Part shown: piece by piece, positions 1 to 5,073 of the stretch
How positions within the stretch are numbered: position 1 is the stretch's first letter
Layout: each line of letters begins with the position of its first letter
Source: an uncultured Eubacteriales bacterium
GTDB taxonomy: Bacteria > Bacillota_A > Clostridia > Lachnospirales > Lachnospiraceae
Reading direction: 5' to 3'
DNA length: 5,073 nt
Assembly: GCA_900321365.1 (NCBI GenBank)
Contig: ONVT01000096.1
Coordinates: 1-5,073, forward strand
Notes under the pieces: generated by a model
Database searches by the model: none
What the model was told of the DNA's origin: nothing
What the model saw: only the letters and a program-made list of their open reading frames with translations
Made by a program: the position numbers and the translations under genes

Positions 1-2180
1 ATATCCGCACAGCCGCTGTTCAGGATCACCGTGCCGTCGGTCTCCATCTTCGCAATCGCCTCAGAGTGATCCAGCCCGGGAAGGCCGGATCCCTGCATGA
101 TCATGGCAAAGCCCTTGCCGATCTTCACATCAGGATCATCACTCGTTTCCTTCACGCCCCAGCGAATCATGTCACAGCCCTTCAGGATCGCGTCCCTCAG
201 GCCGCAGGAACCGACCGGGACGACATTTCCTTCACGCCCCTCTCCAAGGCCCTTCAGGATGTCGAGGCGGTAGCCGGTATCCACATGGTTCTTCAGCACC
301 ATCTCCTTATAGTCACAGCCGAGCTTTTCCGCCAGCTCTGCCAGCACCATCATGATGCCGAATGTGCCCTTGGGCGTCCCGTATCCCTGATATGCTCCCG
401 CGGGAGGGGTATTCGTGTAGTACACCTTCAGGTCATAGGCCATGTTATCGCACTTGAACAGCGGAAGCGTCTTCGAGCAGCTGTTCATCGGAACCGTCAG
501 GCAGTGGTTTCCGTAAGGACCGGTATTCGCGCGGACCTCCATGAAGATTCCGGTGATGGTGCCGTCCTTTTTCCCGCCCATCTTCACGCGTGCGCGCATC
601 GGATGGCGCGTCGAATTGGCGATGAACTCCTCTTCCCGGGTGTTGCGGCAGTACACAGGACGGCCGGTCACAAAGGAAGCATACGCGGTCACGTCTTCGA
701 TCAGGATATCCTGCTTGGAACCGTAACCGCCCCCGACCCTGGTCTTTACCACATGGATCCGGTTTTCCGGAAGTCCGGTCACCCAGCCTACGATTCTGCG
801 GACATGGAACGGAACCTGGGTAGAGGCGTATACGGTCAGCCTTCCGCCGTCCATCCGGGCAAAGCATACATGCGGTTCGAGCGGAGCCTGCTGTACCTGG
901 CTGGTCTGGTAGGTCCTCTCAACCACCGCGTCCGCCTCTGCGAAGGCCTTTTCGATATCTCCTATGCCGCCTTTGTTCGACGCCGCGACATTGTGATGGA
1001 TGTCGGCGCCGAGCGGAAACTGGTAGATCACCTTTCCGTCTCTCCAGTCACCGGCGTCAGCATTGTAGGCATCCAGATCCGCAGGCGCGCCCGCGCGATA
1101 CTCGACGATCCCGTTGTGGACACGCGGTGCGCCCTCTTCCATCGCTTCCTCCACAGTGAAGACAGGCTTCAGAAGATCATACTCCACCCGGATCAGGTCT
1201 CTCGCCTTCTCTCCTGCCTCCTTTGTCTCCGCGACGATTCCGGCAACACGGTCGCCGACATGGCGTACCTTCCAGTTGAACAGTCTCCTGTCATGGGGAG
1301 ACGGCTCCGGATTGCCCTGGCCCGCCTGCATGTAGAATGTATCCGGGCAGTTTGCCGCCGTAATGATCTTCACGACCCCGGGAACCTTCTCCGCTTCAGT
1401 AGTGTCAATGGAGCGGATGTAGGCATGCGCGTGCGGGGAGCGGAGTATGACAAGGAAACAGGCGTCCGATGGCACATAGTCCTCTACAAACACCTTCTCT
1501 CCGCGTACAAGCTGCGGCCCGTCCACCTTCCCTGCAGGTTTCCCGATGATGCGCAGGTGCGGCCGGAAGGATGGCGCGGTTTCTGTCAGATAGGCGCCGT
1601 TTTCGATATATTCTTTTGCGAGCTTTACTGCCAGGTAATAGTGTTCATATCCCGCGTCACGAATGTAGATACCGGACATCGCGTCTTTGATCTGATCTCT
1701 CGACGGCGAGGGGAATCGAACCAGAAGCCACGTCAGCATCAGCGCCGCGGCAGGGGCGTTGTACGCGCTCTGGACAAGCCCTGCGTCGATCATCGCCTGC
1801 TGCACTACGGTCAGGCAGTCGGGGTCCGTCTTCTGGTTGAGCATCAGCGCTTCTGCAAGTGCTTTCTTCTGGTCGGCGCTGACATTCTCTTCTTTAAAAA
1901 ATGACCGGGAAACATCCGTTCCACTTCCGGCAAGGACTGCAATGTTCTTCAGACCGTCCGGCGTCACGATCCATGTCCCGTCTGCAAGAACGGCGGGAAT
2001 AAGTCCGGAGTAGACCGGAACGCCATCCATCAGAACGGTATCGCTCCCGCAGAACTCTTCATAGTCATCCGAGTCGCGCACAGCCGCGAAACCGTGTTCA
2101 TACAGAATTTCACGAAGCGGCTTAGACGCACTGACGTCATAGGACCTTTCGATATGGTTGACCCACAGTCTGATCTTCAT
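1..2180 (-). CDS. xdhD: XdhD/YgfN-type molybdenum hydroxylase, Mo-binding subunit with fused degenerate Fe-S domain (3' end cut off by window)
   Basis: Reading from the ATG at 2180, the frame stays open for 726 codons to the window edge, so the C-terminus is missing; E. coli XdhD is about 956 aa. Residues 1-190 have the fold pattern of a [2Fe-2S] subunit (start MKIRLWVN; VQQAMIDAG at 126-134), but only Cys44 of the eight cluster cysteines remains. Residues from about 205 match the aldehyde oxidase/xanthine dehydrogenase Mo-binding domains: RSPHAHAYIRS 247-257, RHVGDRVAGIVAE 306-318, GGGYGSKQ 483-490, RANTGPYGNH 550-559, GAYQGYGTPKG 595-605. These resemble remembered E. coli XdhD (YgfN), the 'probable selenate reductase' Mo subunit. 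The family binds a molybdopterin-cytosine-dinucleotide-type cofactor in the cytoplasm; its substrate is not established. An AAGGAGG site lies 9 nt before the start, and the ATG overlaps the stop of the FAD subunit gene, so the pair is probably translationally coupled. Family assignment is firm; substrate is not. Confidence 0.93.
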   Translation of the reverse strand, partial: MKIRLWVNHIERSYDVSASKPLREILYEHGFAAVRDSDDYEEFCGSDTVLMDGVPVYSGLIPAVLADGTWIVTPDGLKNIAVLAGSGTDVSRSFFKEENVSADQKKALAEALMLNQKTDPDCLTVVQQAMIDAGLVQSAYNAPAAALMLTWLLVRFPSPSRDQIKDAMSGIYIRDAGYEHYYLAVKLAKEYIENGAYLTETAPSFRPHLRIIGKPAGKVDGPQLVRGEKVFVEDYVPSDACFLVILRSPHAHAYIRSIDTTEAEKVPGVVKIITAANCPDTFYMQAGQGNPEPSPHDRRLFNWKVRHVGDRVAGIVAETKEAGEKARDLIRVEYDLLKPVFTVEEAMEEGAPRVHNGIVEYRAGAPADLDAYNADAGDWRDGKVIYQFPLGADIHHNVAASNKGGIGDIEKAFAEADAVVERTYQTSQVQQAPLEPHVCFARMDGGRLTVYASTQVPFHVRRIVGWVTGLPENRIHVVKTRVGGGYGSKQDILIEDVTAYASFVTGRPVYCRNTREEEFIANSTRHPMRARVKMGGKKDGTITGIFMEVRANTGPYGNHCLTVPMNSCSKTLPLFKCDNMAYDLKVYYTNTPPAGAYQGYGTPKGTFGIMMVLAELAEKLGCDYKEMVLKNHVDTGYRLDILKGLGEGREGNVVPVGSCGLRDAILKGCDMIRWGVKETSDDPDVKIGKGFAMIMQGSGLPGLDHSEAIAKMETDGTVILNSGCAD

Positions 2181-2950
2181 GACTCATTCCCTCCTTCCCC
2201 GCTCAGCTTCTCATAAAGGGTATCCAGGGTGGTTCCTGTCAGATATCTCTTGTACTCTACCGACCCGAACATATCATCCTTCACATCAGCCTTCTTCCAC
2301 GAGACGGCCCAGTTTGTGATATCCGGAAGGAAGATGCCGCATCCTTTGATCGCAAGGCCGATCCGATAGGCATCCTTCTCTCTTCCCATTGCGATGGTGA
2401 GGTACGCATGGCTCTCCACCGTATTTGCCCAGCGTTTTGAGAGGACACGCACAGAAGACTCCCCGCTCTCCGGCTTCACGATAACAGCCGTGATCAGGGC
2501 ATCTTTGTAGTTTTCCCTCTCCTCGGCGTACCTGTCAATTCCGATTACGGAGGATTCGCCTTTCTCCTCGAGACAGATCTGCGCTCCGCAGGCAATCAGC
2601 GTCGGGATCAGGTAAGAATCACTTCTCCAGGAGGCGACATTTCCTCCGACAGTCGCGCTGTTCCTTTTCTGCAGAGAACCGCAGAATCGGAGTGCTTTCC
2701 TGAGGTATCCTGGAACATCCGGATGAGAAAGCGCCTGCGAGAAGGTTACAAGCGCACCGATCCGGATCTGGGAGTCATTATTTGTAATTTCCCGGATTCC
2801 GGGGACATCGGGAACCAGTATCCATTTCTCACCTGTGATACCGGAATCCTTATAGCCGATTCCGGTTCCTCCCGCAAAGAAAGCGGAATACTCATTCTTT
2901 AACGCCAGGGCTTCCTGAAGACCGGAAGCCATGATCAGTTCACCCTCCAT
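2177..2950 (-). CDS. ygfM: YgfM-type FAD-binding subunit of molybdenum hydroxylase
   Basis: This is a medium (FAD-binding) subunit of the xanthine dehydrogenase/CO dehydrogenase family, expected to pass electrons between FAD and the molybdenum subunit encoded next. Counting from the chosen ATG, the protein is 257 aa; E. coli YgfM is about 259. Flavin-binding signatures are FAGGTG at about 25-30 (usual AGGTD) and the TVGGN loop at about 100-104 (usual TIGGN). Near the C-terminus, SVEYKRYLTG (about 230-239) resembles the remembered SVAYKRYITG of YgfM. The frame extends upstream to a TTG at 3007, with other ATGs at 2977, 2971 and 2932. ATG 2950 is preferred because it aligns with the E. coli start and follows AAAGGAG by 11 nt; 2932 is the main rival, with GGAGG 11 nt before it. 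The usual cysteine of the region after TVGGN is not evident (ASWRSD). Its stop TGA overlaps the xdhD start as ATGA. Confidence 0.9.
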   Translation of the reverse strand: MEGELIMASGLQEALALKNEYSAFFAGGTGIGYKDSGITGEKWILVPDVPGIREITNNDSQIRIGALVTFSQALSHPDVPGYLRKALRFCGSLQKRNSATVGGNVASWRSDSYLIPTLIACGAQICLEEKGESSVIGIDRYAEERENYKDALITAVIVKPESGESSVRVLSKRWANTVESHAYLTIAMGREKDAYRIGLAIKGCGIFLPDITNWAVSWKKADVKDDMFGSVEYKRYLTGTTLDTLYEKLSGEGGNES

Positions 2951-2961
2951 ATGATATTTGG

Positions 2962-2968
2962 CTCCTTT
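2962..2968 (-). promoter_or_regulatory. Ribosome binding site deciding the ygfM start
   Basis: AAAGGAG on the minus strand, 11 nt before the ATG at 2950. The spacing is slightly long. The upstream ATGs at 2977 and 2971 and the TTG at 3007 have no comparable site, which argues against the longer reading. A second purine-rich run, GGAGG just inside the coding region, could instead serve the ATG at 2932. Confidence 0.55.
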
Positions 2969-3125
2969 CATAAACATGTTCTGAACCGTTCCGAAACCAG
3001 TCTGCAAACCGGAATGATTTCCTGATCAGACGTATTCATCGGAATTCAGAATAAAACGCAGGATCTTCTCTCCTCAGTGTATCATTTTTCCGGTCTTTTT
3101 TGGAAAAAACTTTTTTAAACATCTT

Positions 3126-3131
3126 ATTATA
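3126..3131 (-). promoter_or_regulatory. Candidate -10 box of the ygfM-xdhD operon
   Basis: A perfect TATAAT on the minus strand, which would start transcription near 3119 and give a leader of about 170 nt. No good -35 hexamer is found 15-18 bp upstream (candidates read CCTATC, CCCTAT, GCCCTA and GGCCCT), and there is no extended TG. It may therefore depend on an activator or may not be the real promoter. The rival is TGATACACT at 3076-3084, an extended -10 with a 4/6 hexamer match preceded by A/T tracts. Confidence 0.35.
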
Positions 3132-3151
3132 AAACGCAATCAGTAGGATAG

Positions 3152-3224
3152 GGCCTGGCGACGCTCCTGCTTATGGTGCTTCGCGATGGCGGCCCCACAG
3201 GCACTCTCTGGCGGGCGGCAGGCC
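3152..3224. repeat. GC-rich block bounded by a GGCCTG/CAGGCC inverted repeat
   Basis: Between the putP terminator and the xdh promoter lies about 73 bp of GC-rich, stop-containing sequence. Its ends, GGCCTG (3152-3157) and CAGGCC (3219-3224), are perfect inverted repeats, and inside it GTGC (3176-3179) and GCAC (3201-3204) can also pair. Its composition is unlike the AT-rich promoter DNA beside it. It could be a dispersed intergenic palindromic repeat or a folded RNA. I do not recognise it as a named family. Confidence 0.4.
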
Positions 3225-3227
3225 TTT

Positions 3228-3265
3228 GAAAAGAAGAAAAGGCGCTGCCCTCTCAGGGCAGCGCC
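3228..3265 (-). terminator. Intrinsic terminator of putP
   Basis: The perfect 10-bp stem GGCGCTGCCC/GGGCAGCGCC occupies 3241-3250 and 3256-3265, with a 5-nt loop. Read on the minus strand it is followed by TTTTCTTCTTTTC (3240-3228). It lies only 18 bp after the putP stop codon, so it should end that transcript and separate putP from the ygfM-xdhD operon. Confidence 0.93.
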
Positions 3266-3283
3266 GGGATAGACTTTGTTATC

Positions 3284-4846
3284 TTATCTGCCAGCAACTT
3301 TGTCGAAGACATCCGTGACTTCTTTCTCCGGAGGTGATGTGATCAGGGATACGATCACGATGGCGACAGCTGAGAGCAGGAACGCCGGGAGGAGCTCATA
3401 GATGTCGAGGATTCCGCCCATCGGACGGACGACGAACTTCCAGATGAAGATCATGGCTCCGCCGACGATCATTCCCGCAAGGGCTCCCTGACGATTCGTC
3501 CTTCTCCAGAAGAGGGAGAAGAGAACCAGCGGACCGAACGCCGCACCGAAGCCTGCCCACGCGAAGGACACGATCCGGAAGACGGAGCTTTCCGGATTCC
3601 ATGCGAGGAATACGGCGATTACCGCAATCACCAGGAGGGAGACACGGGCGATCCTCATCCTCTTCTTCTCACTGAGCTGTACGCCGAAGAAGGTGACAAA
3701 GATGTCCTGTGATACCGAGCTGGACGCGGCAAGGAGCTGGGAGTCCGCCGTGGACATCGTGGAGGCCATGATGCCAGACAGGATAAGGCCGGCGATCAGC
3801 GCGGGGATAAACCCATATGTGCTCAACAGGTGGGCGATCTTGATGATGATGGTCTCGGAGGTTCCGGATGTTGTCAGTTCCGGGATTACTCCTGCCTTTG
3901 TCATTCCAAGTCCGATCAGGCCGATCAGGATTGCTACGCCCATCGCAATCACGACCCAGATACTTGCGATCCGGCGGGAGAGCTTCAGCTTATTCTCATC
4001 CTCGATCGCCATGAACCTGAGAAGGATGTGTGGCATGCCGAAATATCCAAGGCCCCATGCGAGCGTGGAAACGATGGTGAGGAATCCATAGGGGCTCGTA
4101 GAACCGGGTGCAAAGAAATTCGCCTCATCCGGGATATGGCTCATCGACACAGACAGCTGCCCGGCCAGAGACTTCGCGTTGTCTATGACGGCGTTCCATC
4201 CTCCTGCCTGGCTGACGCCGAAGAAAAGAACGACAATCAGCGCGATTGTCATGATGACGCTCTGGACCAGATCCGTAAAGCTGGCAGCGAGGAATCCGCC
4301 TGACATCGTGTAGCCGATGATGACAATTGCTCCGACGATCATCGCCAGGTGATAATTCACGTTAAACAGCGAAGAGAACAGCTTTCCGATCGCGGAGAAG
4401 CCGGATGCGGTATAGGGAATGAAGAAGATCACGATGATGAGCGCCGAGATAAGCGTAAGCACCTTCTTCTTATCTCCGAAACGATTGGAGAAAAACTGCG
4501 GGATTGTGATGGCGTTGCCCGCGGCGACAGAATACCGGCGCAGCCTCTTCGCGACGATCAGCCAGTTGATGTAGGTTCCGACCGCAAGACCGACCGCGGT
4601 CCAGACCGGCTCTGCGATACCGGACAGATACGCAAGTCCGGGAAGTCCCATGAGAAGCCAGCTGCTCATGTCAGAGGCTTCGGCACTCATGGCGGTGACA
4701 AAAGGACCGAGCTTCCTGCCGCCGAGATAGAAATCACCGACGGTTTCATTCTTCCTGGAAGCGATGAACCCGATGGACAGCATGCCCAGAAGATAGGCAA
4801 CCATGGCAACCACTATGCCAAATAACGAAACACCTGAAAGATCCAT
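3284..4846 (-). CDS. putP: Sodium/proline symporter, PutP family (SSS)
   Basis: A complete 520-aa integral membrane protein of the sodium:solute symporter family, which imports L-proline with Na+ across the cytoplasmic membrane. It is strongly hydrophobic throughout, with the roughly 13 helices of the LeuT-like PutP fold expected; E. coli PutP is 502 aa. PutP hallmarks are LGGRKLGPFVTAMSA at 41-55, ASDMSSWLLMGLPG at 57-70, AWGLGYFGMPHIL at 263-275, STMSTADSQLL at 362-372 and FAWAGFGAAFGP at 428-439. By eye, Asp59 matches the essential Na+-site Asp55 of E. coli PutP, Arg44 matches Arg40, and Ser365/Thr366 match Ser340/Thr341. An AGGAG site lies 9 nt before the ATG. The gene has its own promoter and terminator, so it is likely monocistronic. 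Proline is the best substrate call; a related solute cannot be excluded. Confidence 0.95.
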   Translation of the reverse strand: MDLSGVSLFGIVVAMVAYLLGMLSIGFIASRKNETVGDFYLGGRKLGPFVTAMSAEASDMSSWLLMGLPGLAYLSGIAEPVWTAVGLAVGTYINWLIVAKRLRRYSVAAGNAITIPQFFSNRFGDKKKVLTLISALIIVIFFIPYTASGFSAIGKLFSSLFNVNYHLAMIVGAIVIIGYTMSGGFLAASFTDLVQSVIMTIALIVVLFFGVSQAGGWNAVIDNAKSLAGQLSVSMSHIPDEANFFAPGSTSPYGFLTIVSTLAWGLGYFGMPHILLRFMAIEDENKLKLSRRIASIWVVIAMGVAILIGLIGLGMTKAGVIPELTTSGTSETIIIKIAHLLSTYGFIPALIAGLILSGIMASTMSTADSQLLAASSSVSQDIFVTFFGVQLSEKKRMRIARVSLLVIAVIAVFLAWNPESSVFRIVSFAWAGFGAAFGPLVLFSLFWRRTNRQGALAGMIVGGAMIFIWKFVVRPMGGILDIYELLPAFLLSAVAIVIVSLITSPPEKEVTDVFDKVAGR

Positions 4847-4880
4847 ACTCTGTTACTCCTAACTTGTTTAATGCTGTGTG

Positions 4881-4896
4881 GCGCTAAAGCGCTAAA
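4881..4896. repeat. Tandem 8-bp repeat GCGCTAAA x2 in the putP leader
   Basis: Two exact adjacent copies of GCGCTAAA (4881-4888 and 4889-4896) lie just downstream of the putP -10 box, about +9 to +24 from the inferred start. The centre contains the palindrome AGCGCT. The position would suit an operator or a small leader structure. No regulator is known to me for this motif. Confidence 0.55.
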
Positions 4897-4910
4897 GTGA
4901 AATCGTGATG

Positions 4911-4939
4911 ATTATATCACCTTCATCAGGATTCCACAA
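4911..4939 (-). promoter_or_regulatory. putP promoter, extended -10 type
   Basis: On the minus strand, TTGTGG (4934-4939) is followed after exactly 17 bp by TATAAT (4911-4916), and TGA immediately before the -10 supplies the extended TGn element. Transcription would begin near 4904 and give a leader of about 55-60 nt that ends in the AGGAG ribosome binding site at 4856-4860. This is a good sigma-70/sigma-A match, weakened only in the second half of the -35. Confidence 0.8.
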
Positions 4940-4945
4940 GGACGG

Positions 4946-4975
4946 AGAACCCGGACAAGCCTCTGTCCGGGTTCT
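4946..4975. terminator. Hairpin terminator after tRNA-Pro, possibly bidirectional
   Basis: A perfect 12-bp stem, AGAACCCGGACA/TGTCCGGGTTCT, with a 6-nt loop, placed 13 bp after the tRNA gene and 6 bp before the putP -35 box. In the tRNA direction (minus) the tail is only pyrimidine-rich (CCGTCCTTG), whereas on the plus strand the stem runs into TTCTT. It most likely ends the tRNA transcript. The tail suggests it may work at least as well against plus-strand transcription. Confidence 0.7.
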
Positions 4976-4988
4976 TTCTTAATATCCG

Positions 4989-5063
4989 TCGGAGTGGTGA
5001 GATTCGAACTCACGGCTTCTTGACCCCCAGTCAAGCGCCCTGACCATGCTGGGCCACACCCCG
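4989..5063 (-). tRNA. tRNA-Pro (anticodon GGG)
   Basis: A full cloverleaf can be drawn. The acceptor stem is CGGGGTG/CACTCCG with one G-T pair and discriminator A. The D stem is GCCC/GGGC with GG in the loop. The anticodon stem is CTTGA/TCAAG with loop CTGGGGG, giving anticodon GGG with G at position 37, which decodes CCC and CCU. The variable loop has 5 nt, and the T arm is GTGAG-TTCGAAT-CTCAC. The total length is 75 nt. The 3' CCA is not encoded (the DNA continues CGG), so it must be added by the CCA-adding enzyme. The gene lies just upstream of putP on the same strand, with a hairpin terminator between. Confidence 0.95.
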
Positions 5064-5073
5064 ATGAATCCAG

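Larger units (their letters stand above)
2951..3240 (-). other. Leader and promoter region of the ygfM-xdhD operon (non-coding)
   Basis: No credible gene is seen between the ygfM start and the putP terminator. From right to left it contains the GC-rich block at 3152-3224, a TATAAT hexamer at 3126-3131, and a run of alternating A and T tracts at about 3086-3118 that may bend DNA or act as an UP element. An extended -10-like TGATACACT follows at 3076-3084, then a leader of roughly 130-170 nt. The 10-mer TGCGTTTTAT occurs twice on the minus strand, at 3129-3138 and 3051-3060. A 23-codon open frame at 2968-3039 lacks a ribosome binding site. I could not assign any known riboswitch class to the leader. 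Confidence 0.5.

Noticed and set aside
445..867. A 140-codon minus-strand frame inside xdhD
   Set aside because: It is in a different frame of the same strand as xdhD, and its arginine-rich translation has no motifs.
66..1904. A 612-codon open frame on the plus strand
   Set aside because: It lies antisense to the xdhD coding region, which shows clear family motifs. The plus-strand translation has no recognisable domain, is rich in Arg and His, and is best explained as an open antisense frame caused by GC-rich codon use.
2951..3007. N-terminal extension of YgfM to the TTG at 3007
   Set aside because: The extra 19 residues have no counterpart in E. coli YgfM as remembered, and no ribosome binding site precedes the TTG or the ATGs at 2977 and 2971.
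3008..3119. A purine, xanthine or molybdenum-cofactor riboswitch in the xdh operon leader
   Set aside because: It would be plausible from context, but I could not match the leader to the conserved core of any of these classes. A covariance-model search would settle it.
3693..4825. Several plus-strand open frames of 130-160 codons opposite putP
   Set aside because: Their translations are low-complexity and charged, overlap one another, and have no ribosome binding context; they are shadows of the transporter gene.
1..5073. CRISPR arrays, insertion sequences or phage attachment sites, including tRNA-associated integration at 4989-5063
   Set aside because: No regularly spaced repeats, no transposase or integrase frame, and no direct repeat of the tRNA 3' end were seen elsewhere in the window.

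Overview
The window reads as chromosomal DNA from an anaerobic, fairly GC-rich Bacillota, most likely a Clostridia/Lachnospiraceae-type gut bacterium. This is inferred from strong AGGAG-type ribosome binding sites, a tRNA gene without an encoded CCA end, and the gene families present. No taxonomic marker gene is included, so the assignment is tentative. All genes lie on the minus strand, so the natural reading direction runs from the right end to the left end.

Right end (about 4989-5063): a complete tRNA-Pro with anticodon GGG, followed by a 12-bp stem hairpin. Next (3284-4846) is a complete PutP-type sodium/proline symporter of 520 aa. It has its own extended -10 promoter, an 8-bp tandem repeat in its leader, and a near-perfect intrinsic terminator (10-bp stem plus T-rich tail) directly after its stop codon. 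It is therefore probably a monocistronic unit. That a proline tRNA sits beside a proline transporter is striking but may be chance.

Middle (2951-3283): a 333-bp non-coding gap. It holds the putP terminator, a GC-rich block bounded by inverted repeats, an AT-rich promoter region and the leader of the left-hand operon.

Left part (1-2950): two genes overlapping by ATGA. The first is a 257-aa FAD-binding subunit of the YgfM type. The second is a molybdopterin-binding subunit of the XdhD/YgfN type (the 'probable selenate reductase' or selenium-associated molybdenum hydroxylase group), which runs off the left edge after 726 codons. The second gene is easily missed because it has no stop codon inside the window, and a long antisense open frame covers much of it.

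The most interesting point is that the XdhD-type protein carries a fused N-terminal domain shaped like a [2Fe-2S] subunit of xanthine dehydrogenase, but seven of the eight cluster cysteines are replaced. Two residues of the classical xanthine-oxidase active site also differ. As I remember it, E. coli XdhD shares these changes, so they look like a family trait and not decay. They leave open how electrons leave the molybdenum centre and what the substrate is. The missing partner (for example a YgfK-like iron-sulfur protein) would be expected outside the window. I found no CRISPR array, insertion sequence or phage gene, and no clearly new multi-gene system.
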